Shown: piece by piece, positions 1-9,920 of the stretch
Position numbering within the stretch: the stretch's first letter is position 1
Layout of the letters: each line of letters starts with the position of its first letter
Source: Micavibrio_C sp046294845
GTDB taxonomy: Bacteria > Pseudomonadota > Alphaproteobacteria > Micavibrionales > Micavibrionaceae
DNA length: 64,000 nt
NCBI GenBank assembly: GCA_046294845.1
Contig: JBKBNU010000001.1
Span: forward strand, 496,001 to 560,000
Direction: 5' to 3'
Program-made: the position numbers and the translations under genes
Notes under the pieces: generated by a model
What the model saw: the letters and a program-made list of their open reading frames with translations, nothing else
Told to the model about the DNA's origin: nothing
Database searches by the model: none

Positions 1-793
1 CGGCAATACGGGCAGCATCCTTGGTAGGCAGGAACATATGGGCCGTATAGATATGATGGCCCAGATCGGTCGTGGTCAGGCCACAACCGGGAACAACTGC
101 GGGTAAATCCACGCCCGATTTTCTTTTCAGGCGACGGTGTTGTGCTTCGGCGGCATCTTGCAATGCGGCATAGTGTTCGGTAACCAGGGTCTGTAGCATG
201 GGCATATAGTCACGCGGGCGAGATTCGGCTGCCGGAATGACAATACGGGCATCATGATAGGTCCAGCCCTTGTAGGCTGTCAGATTTTCAATCGGACTGG
301 TCAGGAGGCGGCTATTCGGGATCTCAATAGTTGATGCCGCCATTTCATAGCTCTTTCCGGCCAGATCCACTTTTTGAAGCTTGAAAGAGAAGGCGTTCAC
401 ATCAATGACTTCGCCGGCTATTCCGTCTATGGAAATCCAGTCGCCTACCAGAAAGGGGCGTGTGCTGACGCGCATAAAGGCCCCGCTCAGGCACAGGATC
501 ATTTCTTTGGTGGCTATGACCAGAGCCACAGCTACCGCCGCCAATGAAAGTGCTAGGGTCTGGAGCTGCGGCGCCCAGATCAGCACCAGCCCTGCTACCA
601 GCAGGAACAGAATGCTGTTCTTGATCCGGCTAATCCAGCGTCTTTGGTCGTGACTCAGAATTTCGGATTTATTCCTGACGGCCCTGATCAGGAAAATGCG
701 GGCGGCGACCAGCGTCATGATCAGCATCCCGCTGGTAATCAGGGGGGCTCCCATCATCGGCCATGAAAATAGCGGAAGGTTATCGACCTGCAT
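1..793 (-). CDS. MscS-family mechanosensitive channel (3' end cut by window edge)
   Basis: The reverse strand from an ATG at 793 reads open to the left edge, giving about 264 residues without a stop, so the C-terminus lies outside the window. I translated it by hand. Hydrophobic segments lie near the N-terminus (about residues 13-35 and 62-95). They are followed by a MscS-type beta domain with GDWISIDGIAGEV and a conserved asparagine-rich stretch (IEIPNSRL). The family forms inner-membrane channels that open under membrane tension on osmotic downshock. The N-terminal region is short, as in small MscS proteins, but the full length cannot be judged. It is divergent from the AsmA-like gene that starts at 930. 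Confidence 0.8.
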   Translation of the reverse strand, partial: MQVDNLPLFSWPMMGAPLITSGMLIMTLVAARIFLIRAVRNKSEILSHDQRRWISRIKNSILFLLVAGLVLIWAPQLQTLALSLAAVAVALVIATKEMILCLSGAFMRVSTRPFLVGDWISIDGIAGEVIDVNAFSFKLQKVDLAGKSYEMAASTIEIPNSRLLTSPIENLTAYKGWTYHDARIVIPAAESRPRDYMPMLQTLVTEHYAALQDAAEAQHRRLKRKSGVDLPAVVPGCGLTTTDLGHHIYTAHMFLPTKDAARIA

Positions 794-929
794 AAATATA
801 TCTCAGCCCTTAAGCCGTAAATGAACCGTCATTCTTGTATAAGGCAAATGTGTGGGAATTATGACATTGAGGGATATCGCCGTTATAAATCACGCTGTTA
901 CTCTTATACCATTCCTTTATACTGGTGAC

Positions 930-1745
930 ATGACCAAGAGCCTGCTCAAAAAATATCCCCCCTTGCTGATCGCCTTGATCCTGATTTTGTCAGTTTCCGG
1001 AGTATTGGTTCTTTACGGCAGTCTAAAGTCGCTTACTATCGCCGCGACAGAACGAGTGGTTTCCTCGGCGCTGGGGGTACGGGTCAAAATCGAATCCCTC
1101 TCGATTGATGCCGATCATCGTCGCGTCACCATTGAAAATGTGACGATTTTTAACCCCAAAGGATATGACCGGACTCCGGCCTTAAGTTTCTCCCGTATTG
1201 ATATGGATGCCCGCTCGCTGCAGAACGGGACTTTGGTTTTTGATGATATCAGGGTTACAGGTTCCAATATCCGTCTTGAGTCCGGCCCGCATGATACGAA
1301 CCTTTCCACGCTGCGCGATCAGGCTCTTGGGCGTCTTGCCCATCGGGAAGGACAAAAATATAGCGGTATTATGCTACAGGTCCATCACCTTGTCTTTAGC
1401 GGGGTCAGACTGGAACCGGCTGTAACCAAGGCGATTGCCCAGCACCTGTCACCAGCTGTTCTTCCTGAAATCCACATGAGTTTATCTGCGCCGGAAGGTC
1501 AGCCTTTGCCTGCCGAGGAGGCGGCTGCCTTGGTTATCAAGCAGCTCTGTAATCAGGCCTTGCGTCGTGCCGCCCGTGAAGGCTATCTCGATCACATGAC
1601 ACCGGAACAGCAAGAAGCGATTGGTGCCAGACTGTCACTGCATGAACAAATGCTGGAAGATGCCCGTCAGGCGCTTGAAAAGGCCCCTTCCGACCTCAAG
1701 GCCCTGAAGAAGGGCGTGGGGAACACATTCAAACTGAATGAATAG
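930..1745 (+). CDS. AsmA-like membrane-anchored protein
   Basis: A protein of 271 residues with one N-terminal membrane anchor (about residues 8-30, LIALILILSVSGVLVLYG). The periplasmic part begins with the pattern typical of AsmA/DUF748-type proteins: a statement of the form 'ALGVRVKIESLSID' followed by 'VTIENVTIFNPKGY' and 'ALSFSRIDMD'. Such proteins are linked to outer-membrane lipid homeostasis; the exact role here is unknown. The C-terminal third is alpha-helical and charged (residues about 190-260), unlike large AsmA proteins, and the whole is short for the family. I chose ATG 930; in-frame GTG 852 and ATG 861 would add 26 and 23 residues that look unlike a signal sequence. It converges with the MATE gene with only 4 bp between stop codons. 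Confidence 0.6.
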   Translation: MTKSLLKKYPPLLIALILILSVSGVLVLYGSLKSLTIAATERVVSSALGVRVKIESLSIDADHRRVTIENVTIFNPKGYDRTPALSFSRIDMDARSLQNGTLVFDDIRVTGSNIRLESGPHDTNLSTLRDQALGRLAHREGQKYSGIMLQVHHLVFSGVRLEPAVTKAIAQHLSPAVLPEIHMSLSAPEGQPLPAEEAAALVIKQLCNQALRRAAREGYLDHMTPEQQEAIGARLSLHEQMLEDARQALEKAPSDLKALKKGVGNTFKLNE

Positions 1746-1749
1746 ATAA

Positions 1750-3120
1750 TCAGGCGAGCGCAGGATTTGCCTGCTTTTTGCGGCATATATTCAGATTCAT
1801 CAAGTGAAAACCGATACCGCTGATCACGTTCACCAGCGCCAGTGCCATAAAGATACCGGCAACACCATATAGATGGCTGCCAATCATGGCGGCGGGGATG
1901 GTCATCGCGATCAGCTTGATGAAGATCATGACAAAAGACTGTTTGGGCAATCCCATGGCATTGAAAGCGGAGCTCCAGCCCTGCACCAGATTACCAAGCC
2001 AGTAGGTCGCAGGTACAATCCAGAGATAAAGAATGGTGTAATGGATGACCTCGGGCTCGTCTGTAAAAGCACGGGCGATAGGTTCCGCAGCGGCAATCAG
2101 CACGACAGCCGTGGCAATTGACCAGATCACGGAGAAACGGATTGCTGTCATCAATGTTTCCTGTACGCGCTCATAATGGCCCGCACCCCAATTCTGGCCG
2201 ATCACGGGAGCCATGCCGGTGGCAAGCGCCATAATCACAACAAAGGTGAAGGCTTCGACACGGCTGACAATTCCGAAGGCGGCTACAGCCATTTCACCGT
2301 GGGCCGCCAACAAAGATGTGATAAAGGCACCAGCTACGGGCTGCATAATGCTCGCGATACTGACGGGGATAGTGATGACCAGAAGTTTTTTGACCGAATC
2401 ACCGAATAGAGAAAGGTGCCAGCGACTACGGCTGATCATTTTTTTCTTATAATAAAGAACGTAAAGTGCTGCGATGGTGGTGCCGATATTGGCGAGCAGG
2501 GTTGCTAGTGCGGCTCCTTGTACTTCTAACCTTGGAAAACCGAATAGGCCAAAAACCAGAACAGGGGCCAGCAGGGCATTCGATACAGCCGCTGTTGTCA
2601 TGATCATGGCGGGGGTTTTGGTATCGCCTGTGGCCCTGATGCCGGAATTGCCGACCATGGGGATGGTGAGGAAAATGCTGCCCGCGAGCCAGATCGTCAT
2701 ATAATCCTTGATGATCGGCATCATGGCATCGCTTGCACCCATCAGACGGAAAAGAGGCTCCAGCCCCATCAAACCGACGACGGCAAAAACGATCCCGCTT
2801 ATGAAGGCAAAAAGGATACTATGTGTTGCCACACGCTTGACGCGGCTGGGGTTACCCTTGCCGATCAGGCGCGAAAGCACAGATGAAGCGGCAATGCCTT
2901 GCGCCATCACCAGACTGAACAGGATATATGTAACAGGGAAAGTGAAGGATATAGCGGCCAGCTCGGCTGTACCCAACATGGAAATGTACCATGTATCAAC
3001 CAGTTGGAAGCTGACAATCGCCAAAATGCCCCAGATCATCGGGATGGTCAGGCGTACAAGATGGGCGCTAATTGACCCTTTGGTCAGGTCGCCTTTCATA
3101 CTGTAATCAGGGGCACTCAT
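1750..3120 (-). CDS. MATE-family multidrug/Na+ antiporter
   Basis: A 456-residue polytopic membrane protein with about 12 hydrophobic segments arranged as two six-helix halves, the size and shape of MATE (NorM/DinF) exporters. Family hallmarks seen are 'SAHLVRLTIPMIWG' at the start, 'VDTWYISMLGTAELAAISF' in the first helices, and the matching 'VSIASIMQPVAGAFITSLL' at the start of the second half. These pumps export cationic drugs or metabolites using a Na+ or H+ gradient. The reading frame is open upstream to 3291, but that would overlap the RND pump and add 57 non-hydrophobic residues; ATG 3120 is therefore chosen. The gene lies 38 bp downstream of the RND permease on the same strand and may be the last gene of that efflux operon (inference). 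Confidence 0.88.
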   Translation of the reverse strand: MSAPDYSMKGDLTKGSISAHLVRLTIPMIWGILAIVSFQLVDTWYISMLGTAELAAISFTFPVTYILFSLVMAQGIAASSVLSRLIGKGNPSRVKRVATHSILFAFISGIVFAVVGLMGLEPLFRLMGASDAMMPIIKDYMTIWLAGSIFLTIPMVGNSGIRATGDTKTPAMIMTTAAVSNALLAPVLVFGLFGFPRLEVQGAALATLLANIGTTIAALYVLYYKKKMISRSRWHLSLFGDSVKKLLVITIPVSIASIMQPVAGAFITSLLAAHGEMAVAAFGIVSRVEAFTFVVIMALATGMAPVIGQNWGAGHYERVQETLMTAIRFSVIWSIATAVVLIAAAEPIARAFTDEPEVIHYTILYLWIVPATYWLGNLVQGWSSAFNAMGLPKQSFVMIFIKLIAMTIPAAMIGSHLYGVAGIFMALALVNVISGIGFHLMNLNICRKKQANPALA

Positions 3121-3158
3121 TAATCTAATTCTGTTCTTGGTTAACGTTGGGGCTGACC

Positions 3159-6100
3159 CTAACGCTTTTCCAGCTGCTTTTCCAGTTCCCTGGCTGTGAA
3201 TTCGGGCGATTTTGTCCGGCGGGCAAGCAAGGCGTAGAATGTAGGCACGATAAAAAGGGTCAGAAATGTCGAGAAAATAACCCCTGCGCAAATAACTATC
3301 CCGATGGGGAAGCGGCTTTCGGCACCGGCTCCTTGGGCAAAGATCAGCGGTAATGTACCGGCGGCTGTGGCAATCGAGGTCATCAGGATCGGGCGCAAAC
3401 GCTGTTCACAGGCCTCGATGAGGGCTTCCATAAAATCGACCCCCTCATCACGCAACTGGTTGGCAAATTCAACGATCAGGATACCGTTCTTGGCGGCCAA
3501 TCCCACCAGCATAATCATGCCGATCTGCGTATAGACGTTCAGGGTTGCTCCCGTCATATACAGGCCCCATAGCGCCCCGATCAAGGCAAACGGGACGGCC
3601 GTCATAATCACGAGCGGATGGACGAAGCTTTCGAATTGGGCGGCCAGAATCAGGAAAACCGCAATCAGAGCCAGAAGGAAGGTCGTGTAAACGGCGGCTC
3701 CCGACTCTTTCAGCTTTTGTGATTCACCCTTGTAGTCGATTTGTGCCTCAGCGGGCAGGATTCGGCGGGCCGTTTGTTCGAGATAATCAAGCGCTTCACC
3801 CAGCGTGTAATCCGGGGAGATGTTGGCACTGATGGTAATGGCACGTAAACGGTTATAACGGTTTAGCGATCCGGCGTCGGCGACTTCTTTGATATCTATC
3901 AGGTTTGAAAGCGGGATCAGTAATCCGCTTCTTTCCGAACGTACGTATAAATTGGTCATGTCGGCAGGTTTCAGACGGTCTTCGTCACGCGATTGCAGGA
4001 CCAGATCATATTCTTGCCCCCTGTCGATATAGGTGGTGATCTCGCGCGAGCCAAGCAAGGTTTGCAGGGTTGTACCAATCTGTCTGATGGATACGCCCAG
4101 ATCGGCTGCCTTGGTCGCATTGATGCTGACCTTCATCTGCGGCTGGGTTTCTTTATAATCGTAATCAACGTTGGTTAATTGCGGATTTTTGGCAATCTCT
4201 TCCAGCATCATATCGCGCCATACAACCAGATCGTCATAATTGGTGCCGCCCAGAACAAACTGTACGGGGGTGCTGTTACCGCGACCGGCACCCAGGCTTG
4301 GCGGCATAGTCGCAATCGCGTTGACGCCGGGAATTTTTGAAAAGCGCGTGCTCATCTCGGCCACGATATCCTTGACGTGTCGGCGATGGCCCCAATCTTC
4401 CAGCCTTGTGATCAGCATCCCGCCATTTACACCGGAACTGCCGCCAAAACCGGGTACAAGGGCAATTACCGAACGGGCTTCGCCTTTATCAACCAGCTCC
4501 AGCAGGATTTTTTCCAGTTCACGGATATGGCTCTTGGAATATTCAAGACTCGAACCTTCGGGGCCGACCATGCGGGTATAAAAGACGCCGCGGTCTTCGC
4601 GCGGGGCAAACTCGCTCGGGATATCTTGAATAAAAATCCATCCGGCATAGCCGACAATGCCCATGGCAGCAAAAATAATCAGCGGTTTACGGATGCAAAA
4701 TCTGAGCGCGTCACGATAGACCGGAATAGACCTATCAATCAGGTGGTTAATCATGCGCGGAATCAAGGAAGCTTTATAGCCTTGCGGGTGTTGCTTCAGA
4801 AACTTGGAACACATGACAGGGGTCAGACTCAAGGCCGCAAAGCTCGAGAAGGCCACAGCAGCAGCCATGGCCCACGCAAATTCTGTGAACAGACGGCCAA
4901 TATCACCCGGCATAAATGTAATCGGCAAGAAAACCATGACCAACACCAAGGTGGTGGCAACCACGGCAAAACCTACCTGTCTTGCCCCCAGGAAAGAGGA
5001 GGCAAGCGGCGATTTTCCTTCTTCTATGCGCTTATAGACATTCTCCAGTACGACGATGGCATCATCCACCACCAGACCGATTGCCAAAATCAAGGCAAGG
5101 ATAGTTACGAGGTTAATCGAAAAGCCCATGGCATAAAGCACCATAAAGGAACCGATCAGCGATACCGGAATGGTTACGGCAGGGATCATTGTGGCGCGCC
5201 AGTCACCAAGGAAAGCCCAGATCACGGCTACCACAAATATAATTGTTAAAAAGATGGTCAGATAGACTTCATGGATGGCGGCTTCAATGAAAAGGGAAAG
5301 ATCAAAAACCACAGTAAGCCGCAGACTTTCAGGCAAAGAATCCTGAAGGGTCTTGACTTCATCCTTAACGGCGCGTGCCACAGCAAGGGTGTTGGCATTT
5401 GATTGTTTAGTGATGCCGATGCCAACATTGTTTTTGCCATTGGCACGCATCTCCGAACGTTCGTTCAGGGCGCCTATTTCAACATCGGCAATGTCGGAAA
5501 GTTTTACCAGATAGCCATCATCGCCACGTTTAATGACCAGAGATAGAAAGTCGCCAGCTTTATTGTAAACACGCTCCACCTTTACCGTGAATTCACGGTC
5601 CAATGATTCGATGCGGCCTGCTGGTAATTCCACGTTCTCGCGCTGAAGGGCGGTTTCAATGTCCTGCACTGTAATATTGCGTGCGGCCATCGCTGAGCGG
5701 TTGAGCCAGACGCGCATGGCATAGCGGCGTTCACCACCAATTCTTACATTGGCAACACCGTCAATCACCGAAAAACGGTCTTGCAGATAACGGTCAACAT
5801 AATCGGTCAGTTCAAGCGGCCCCATGACCTCGCTTTGCAGGGAGAGCCACATAATCGGGCTGGCATCCGAATCCTGTTTGGATATTTGCGGTGTGTCGAC
5901 CTCATCGGGCAAGCGGCCGATTACACGGTTGACACTGTCCCTGACATCATTGGCAGCATCATCGATGTCACGGTTGATATTAAACTCAATATTGATGCTG
6001 GAACGGCCATCCGAGGATTCAGAAGAAATCGATTTGATTCCTTCTATACCGCTGACACTGTCTTCAATCGTCTGTGTGACGCGGGTCTCGATAATATTGG

Positions 6101-6266
6101 CGGAAGCCCCTGTATAATCCGTGCGGATAGAAACAACAGGCGCATCGATATCGGGATATTCCCTTAAAGGCAGGCGATCAAAGCTGATGATGCCGAAAAT
6201 AACAACCAGCAGGCTTAAGACTGTGGCAAAGACAGGGCGTTTTACAGATATATCGGAAAGAATCAT
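3159..6266 (-). CDS. RND-family efflux permease (HAE1/AcrB type)
   Basis: A 1,035-residue inner-membrane pump with the standard RND layout: one N-terminal helix (LSLLVVIFGIISF), a first periplasmic loop, TM2-6, TM7, a second periplasmic loop and TM8-12. The proton-relay aspartate pair is present in TM4 (AIGLVVDDAIVVLENV), as in HAE1 transporters of hydrophobic and amphiphilic compounds. The conserved motif GLAAKNGILIVEFANQL is present in the C-terminal half. The protein should form a trimer and work with the adaptor encoded just upstream. The start codon overlaps the adaptor stop by 4 bp, indicating translational coupling. No outer-membrane channel gene is next to it; the TolC protein at 27.3 kb is a possible partner (inference). 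Confidence 0.95.
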   Translation of the reverse strand: MILSDISVKRPVFATVLSLLVVIFGIISFDRLPLREYPDIDAPVVSIRTDYTGASANIIETRVTQTIEDSVSGIEGIKSISSESSDGRSSINIEFNINRDIDDAANDVRDSVNRVIGRLPDEVDTPQISKQDSDASPIMWLSLQSEVMGPLELTDYVDRYLQDRFSVIDGVANVRIGGERRYAMRVWLNRSAMAARNITVQDIETALQRENVELPAGRIESLDREFTVKVERVYNKAGDFLSLVIKRGDDGYLVKLSDIADVEIGALNERSEMRANGKNNVGIGITKQSNANTLAVARAVKDEVKTLQDSLPESLRLTVVFDLSLFIEAAIHEVYLTIFLTIIFVVAVIWAFLGDWRATMIPAVTIPVSLIGSFMVLYAMGFSINLVTILALILAIGLVVDDAIVVLENVYKRIEEGKSPLASSFLGARQVGFAVVATTLVLVMVFLPITFMPGDIGRLFTEFAWAMAAAVAFSSFAALSLTPVMCSKFLKQHPQGYKASLIPRMINHLIDRSIPVYRDALRFCIRKPLIIFAAMGIVGYAGWIFIQDIPSEFAPREDRGVFYTRMVGPEGSSLEYSKSHIRELEKILLELVDKGEARSVIALVPGFGGSSGVNGGMLITRLEDWGHRRHVKDIVAEMSTRFSKIPGVNAIATMPPSLGAGRGNSTPVQFVLGGTNYDDLVVWRDMMLEEIAKNPQLTNVDYDYKETQPQMKVSINATKAADLGVSIRQIGTTLQTLLGSREITTYIDRGQEYDLVLQSRDEDRLKPADMTNLYVRSERSGLLIPLSNLIDIKEVADAGSLNRYNRLRAITISANISPDYTLGEALDYLEQTARRILPAEAQIDYKGESQKLKESGAAVYTTFLLALIAVFLILAAQFESFVHPLVIMTAVPFALIGALWGLYMTGATLNVYTQIGMIMLVGLAAKNGILIVEFANQLRDEGVDFMEALIEACEQRLRPILMTSIATAAGTLPLIFAQGAGAESRFPIGIVICAGVIFSTFLTLFIVPTFYALLARRTKSPEFTARELEKQLEKR

Positions 6267-7345
6267 TCCAGAGCTTTCTGTTTGCGGGGGTTGGCCATGG
6301 CTTTGGATCCGGCCAGCATCTCATCAAGAGTTATTGTTTTGCCGATACCTATAGCCATGCCCGGGCGGACCTTCAGGATACCTTCTGCAATAATCTTTTC
6401 GCCGCTGCTTAAGCCTTCTATAATCTCGACATAGCCGGCTTCTCTGGTGCCAATAGTAACAGAACGCGGCTCAACTTTATTTTCTGCATCCAAAACATAA
6501 ACACTATGATTCTGGGCTGATTGAATTAATGCGGCTTCTGGAATGGCCAGCGATGTTCTTTCGTTCTTAACGATGTCTGTGCTCATTAACAGGCCCGGCT
6601 TCAATCTATCGTCGCTGTTTTCGATTTCCGCTTTTAAGGAGATTGCCCGCGTTTCGGGATTAATTCCCGGATTGATCACTGTAATAACACCTTCAAAAAT
6701 ATCGTCCGGCCATGCGCTGGTGCGGGCCTGAATTTTCAGGCCGGGTTTTACTACTGATAGAAAGGTTTCAGGAATTGTGAATTCAAGTTTTATAGGATCG
6801 TTATCATAGATAGAGGTAACAACAGTTCCGGCGCTGACCAGTTCCCCTAAACTGACATGGCGGAAACCCGCAATCCCGTCAAACGGGGCTATAATCTGAA
6901 GGTCCTTAACACGGGCTTGCGCTACTTTAAGGGCAGCTGACGCGTTATCCCGCTGCGCGATACTGGTCGCATTGGTGCGGGCCAGTTCCTCATAGCGGTT
7001 AAACGCCTTTTCGGCTTCATCCAACTGGGCGATTTCTTCTGAATCGTTCAACTGCACCAGAACCGTACCGGCAGTGACAGGTTGGCCTTCTTCAAAATTG
7101 ATGGCGGTGACGGTATCGGCAGCGGTAGCTGTGAGTGTGGCAACTTCGTTTGCCATCGCTGTGCCTACCGCCTCGATTTTGTCTGCAAAGGGCTGATCGG
7201 CAACCACATAGGCAATAATGTCGGGCGTGGGGCGTGCTTTACCAGCATCCACACGCTTGCTGTTATCCCAGATTTTATAGCCTGTGATACCGCAAACAGT
7301 CGCAAGAATGACCAGCAGGGCAAAGGCAGCAACACGGCGCTTCAT
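6263..7345 (-). CDS. RND efflux periplasmic adaptor (membrane fusion protein)
   Basis: A 360-residue adaptor of the AcrA/MexE group. An N-terminal hydrophobic segment (AAFALLVILATVCGITGYKIW) serves as an anchor or signal. There is no lipobox, so it is probably held by this helix. The order is a split lipoyl domain, an alpha-helical hairpin (residues about 110-150, EIAQLDEAEKAFNRYEEL), the second lipoyl half (IAPFDGIAGFRHVSLGELV), a beta-barrel and a membrane-proximal domain ending around 'GLSSGEKIIAEGILKVRPG'. A GGAG ribosome site lies 8 bases before the ATG. It is the first gene of the pump operon and no regulator gene is adjacent, so control cannot be read from the sequence. Confidence 0.93.
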   Translation of the reverse strand: MKRRVAAFALLVILATVCGITGYKIWDNSKRVDAGKARPTPDIIAYVVADQPFADKIEAVGTAMANEVATLTATAADTVTAINFEEGQPVTAGTVLVQLNDSEEIAQLDEAEKAFNRYEELARTNATSIAQRDNASAALKVAQARVKDLQIIAPFDGIAGFRHVSLGELVSAGTVVTSIYDNDPIKLEFTIPETFLSVVKPGLKIQARTSAWPDDIFEGVITVINPGINPETRAISLKAEIENSDDRLKPGLLMSTDIVKNERTSLAIPEAALIQSAQNHSVYVLDAENKVEPRSVTIGTREAGYVEIIEGLSSGEKIIAEGILKVRPGMAIGIGKTITLDEMLAGSKAMANPRKQKALE

Positions 7346-7693
7346 GAATTCTCCATCGGAAAAGGCAAAAAACTATGTAATCACAAGGACATAGTATGAT
7401 TTATTTAAAAAAGGCAAATCGTGGGATTGATTTTATCATCTTGAACAGATTATGCAGTATCTATTTGATTTTAAATAATTATCCGGAAGAAAGAGAAGGC
7501 GGCAAATCCTAACGATGTGTAGAAAAAGGCTCTAACACACTCTTAATTTACATAAATTTTTAATCAGATTGTGACATCCTGATGTATGGGGACTACTTGC
7601 GTGTAACCACTAACAAATAAGGCTGTCCGTCGTTTGCTGCATTCTGATGCGCGAAACAGGACACACTGTGTGGGGGAATAAAACAGATAATCC
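7346..7693. other. Intergenic region between divergent RND operon and RTX gene
   Basis: A 348-bp AT-rich spacer separates the divergent RND operon and the RTX gene and must hold both promoters. I see no convincing ORF. Towards the RTX gene there is a short palindrome (CACACTGTGTG at about 7662) followed by a G-run and an A-rich stretch; the G-run is about 15 bases from the ATG, too far for a standard ribosome site. No clear sigma-70 pair could be assigned with confidence. Confidence 0.5.
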
Positions 7694-9781
7694 ATGGCTG
7701 ATGTTAACGGCACCAATGGCAATGACTTCCTGATTTTTGATGGTGATCTGACAACAATCACCACAACGCTGACGAATCCTTATACGGGTCAGACAGTCAA
7801 CGTAAATGATTCCTACAACCTGACGAACAGCACTTACGACGGATTGGGTGGTTCCGACATTCTTCTCATGACGAATGTCGGTGATGCTCTCTTTGCTACA
7901 AACAGCAGCGGACAGGCTACGCTCACAAGTATTGAAACATTACAGGCGGGTGATGGCGGCGACCTGATTATCACGGCAAGTGATAGCGTCATATACGGCA
8001 ACATGGTGATTGATGGCGGTGGCGCGAACGACATTATATGGGCCAACGCCGGTAATGATGTGATTAATGCGCGTGATGGCGATGATATTGCTGACGGTGG
8101 AACCGGTAATGACTACGTTAATGGCCAGAACGGCAACGATTGGGTGTCCGGCGGCTTTGGGGCTGATTATGTGATCGGTGGCGCTGGTGACGATACCTTC
8201 CAATATGTCGCCGATAGCGTCTGGGCCGCTGGTTATATGACCCTGAATTCTGATACAGGCGAAGTTGTCGATCTGGAGGGTTATAATCAAAGCCATGACA
8301 AGTTTCAGGGTGATGATGGTGCAGATACAGTTGTCATGACTGATGGTAATGACGCGATTATTGCCGATGATCCGTCCAGCCTTGCACATCCCTCTGCTAC
8401 CGGTTCACGCCTTTCCGGTATAGAAATGATCGATGCCGGTGCCGGTGACGATATCATTAATCTGACCAGTCTGAATTATACCTTCGGCAATGTTACGGCA
8501 TATGGCGGTTCCGGAAATGATATTATCTGGAGCTCTGCAGGCAGTGATCTGCTGGATGGTGGTTCCGGCAATGACTGGATTAATGGCGGCGATGGTGATG
8601 ATGAAATTTATGGCGGTCCCAATGGTTCCGTTGACGGCACGCTGCAATATTATCAACTGCAGCATACATTTTTTGCCGCTCTTATTTTTCCGACTCTCAA
8701 TGAAGGGCAGGACGTAACGAATTCAGCGCCTGAAAATCTGGGTGTTCATCCTGATGACTTAAGTGTCAGCTTTGAAACCACTGTGACGATGACATTTGTG
8801 GGAACGGATGCCGGTTACAAGAACTCTCTGGGCTTTTACCGCGTGAATAGCGCAGGCGAAATCATTGATGTCCACATGGCGTTTGCGAATGCCAAGACAA
8901 CGGCTGTAGGAACCAGCTATACGCTTGATCTTGATGGCCATACCGGCAGTGATTTCGGACTGTTCATTGTTTCCAACGGCTACAGCAATAATGGCAACTA
9001 TGCCGGTATTGACTTTAATACAGGCACATTGAGTTTTATCTATCATAACGGTCAGGTTGATGAGCGCGGAGCCACGATTGATGATATGGCCTCCGATATA
9101 AGTCTGGTTTGGTCTGATGGCGTGACAGAGCGTATCCTTAATGGGCCTGTCTATCACACGACACCACGTAACGGGGATAACGGCATTAACCCCGATGATG
9201 CCCAGCACGTTGTTTCGGGTATCCTTGATCCTGATGATCCTACGACTTTACGTGTCGGGTTCGAAGATTTGGCCAATCTGGGTGATGCCGATTACAACGA
9301 TGTGATCATGGATATCACTATTGAAGATCGTACAGTTGCCGTACCGCTGATCGATGATAATGATTATCTTGTTGGCGGTGGCGGTAATGATACAATCTAT
9401 GGCGGCGTCGGCGATGATGTTCTGTCAGGTGGCAGCGGTGCCGATCATCTCTATGGTGAGGAAGGTAACGATATCTTCGTAATTGACACGCTGGATGGGT
9501 TTATCGACACCCTGCATGATTTTTCCATGACGGCGGGCAATGATGACGTTATTAACGTCTTCGATGTTCTTGAAGGTTACGACCCCCTCGCTGATTTGAT
9601 TGGCGACTTTGTCCGTCTGACGGCTAGTGGTGCTGATACCGTACTTGAAATCAACGCAACCGGAAATCCTTCTGATGGCTTTGTTGCTGCTGCCCTGATT
9701 GTGGGTGGTGTCGGCGGCGCTTCAGTAGCCGATCTGTTGGCCTCGGGGAATCTGGTTGCAGATCAAAATGCTTTGGCCTGA
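7694..9781 (+). CDS. Secreted RTX calcium-binding protein with internal DUF4114-like domain
   Basis: A 695-residue acidic, cysteine-free protein without an N-terminal signal peptide. Glycine/aspartate nonapeptides of the GGxGxDxUx type occur in three blocks, at about residues 106-169, 270-306 and 556-596. These repeats fold into a Ca2+-binding beta-roll after secretion. Between blocks two and three, at about residues 350-550, is a DUF4114-like domain ending in the typical 'VGFEDLANLGDADYNDVIMD'. The last 100 residues (VIDTLDGFIDTLHDFSM onward) resemble the C-terminal secretion region of the giant adhesin at 19.5-27 kb, so the type I exporter encoded at 27-33 kb is its probable route out (inference). 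The function is unknown: surface or extracellular matrix protein is likely. The gene is monocistronic and followed by a strong terminator. Confidence 0.88.
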   Translation: MADVNGTNGNDFLIFDGDLTTITTTLTNPYTGQTVNVNDSYNLTNSTYDGLGGSDILLMTNVGDALFATNSSGQATLTSIETLQAGDGGDLIITASDSVIYGNMVIDGGGANDIIWANAGNDVINARDGDDIADGGTGNDYVNGQNGNDWVSGGFGADYVIGGAGDDTFQYVADSVWAAGYMTLNSDTGEVVDLEGYNQSHDKFQGDDGADTVVMTDGNDAIIADDPSSLAHPSATGSRLSGIEMIDAGAGDDIINLTSLNYTFGNVTAYGGSGNDIIWSSAGSDLLDGGSGNDWINGGDGDDEIYGGPNGSVDGTLQYYQLQHTFFAALIFPTLNEGQDVTNSAPENLGVHPDDLSVSFETTVTMTFVGTDAGYKNSLGFYRVNSAGEIIDVHMAFANAKTTAVGTSYTLDLDGHTGSDFGLFIVSNGYSNNGNYAGIDFNTGTLSFIYHNGQVDERGATIDDMASDISLVWSDGVTERILNGPVYHTTPRNGDNGINPDDAQHVVSGILDPDDPTTLRVGFEDLANLGDADYNDVIMDITIEDRTVAVPLIDDNDYLVGGGGNDTIYGGVGDDVLSGGSGADHLYGEEGNDIFVIDTLDGFIDTLHDFSMTAGNDDVINVFDVLEGYDPLADLIGDFVRLTASGADTVLEINATGNPSDGFVAAALIVGGVGGASVADLLASGNLVADQNALA

Positions 9782-9850
9782 TCATTACAGGAGGGGAAGA
9801 TTGTTGTGTGGGCCTTAGAATAGCTGTTGCCGCGACTGGCAAACAGTGTA

Positions 9851-9895
9851 TCGCGGGGCCACTCCACCCACCCGGCCCCGCGATTTTATTTTTTT
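9851..9895 (+). terminator. Strong intrinsic terminator after the RTX gene
   Basis: A perfect 10-bp GC-rich stem (TCGCGGGGCC at 9851-9860 with GGCCCCGCGA at 9874-9883), extendable by one A-T pair, has a 13-nt loop and is followed by TTTTATTTTTTT. It lies 70 bp past the RTX stop and just upstream of the next gene. Confidence 0.9.
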
Positions 9896-9920
9896 CGCAC
9901 TTGATGATACACTGCCTGCC

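Noticed and set aside
4377..5249. A 290-codon forward frame opposite to the RND permease
   Set aside because: It is antisense to a clear full-length gene and its product is His/Gln/Lys-rich low-quality sequence; a shadow of the coding strand.
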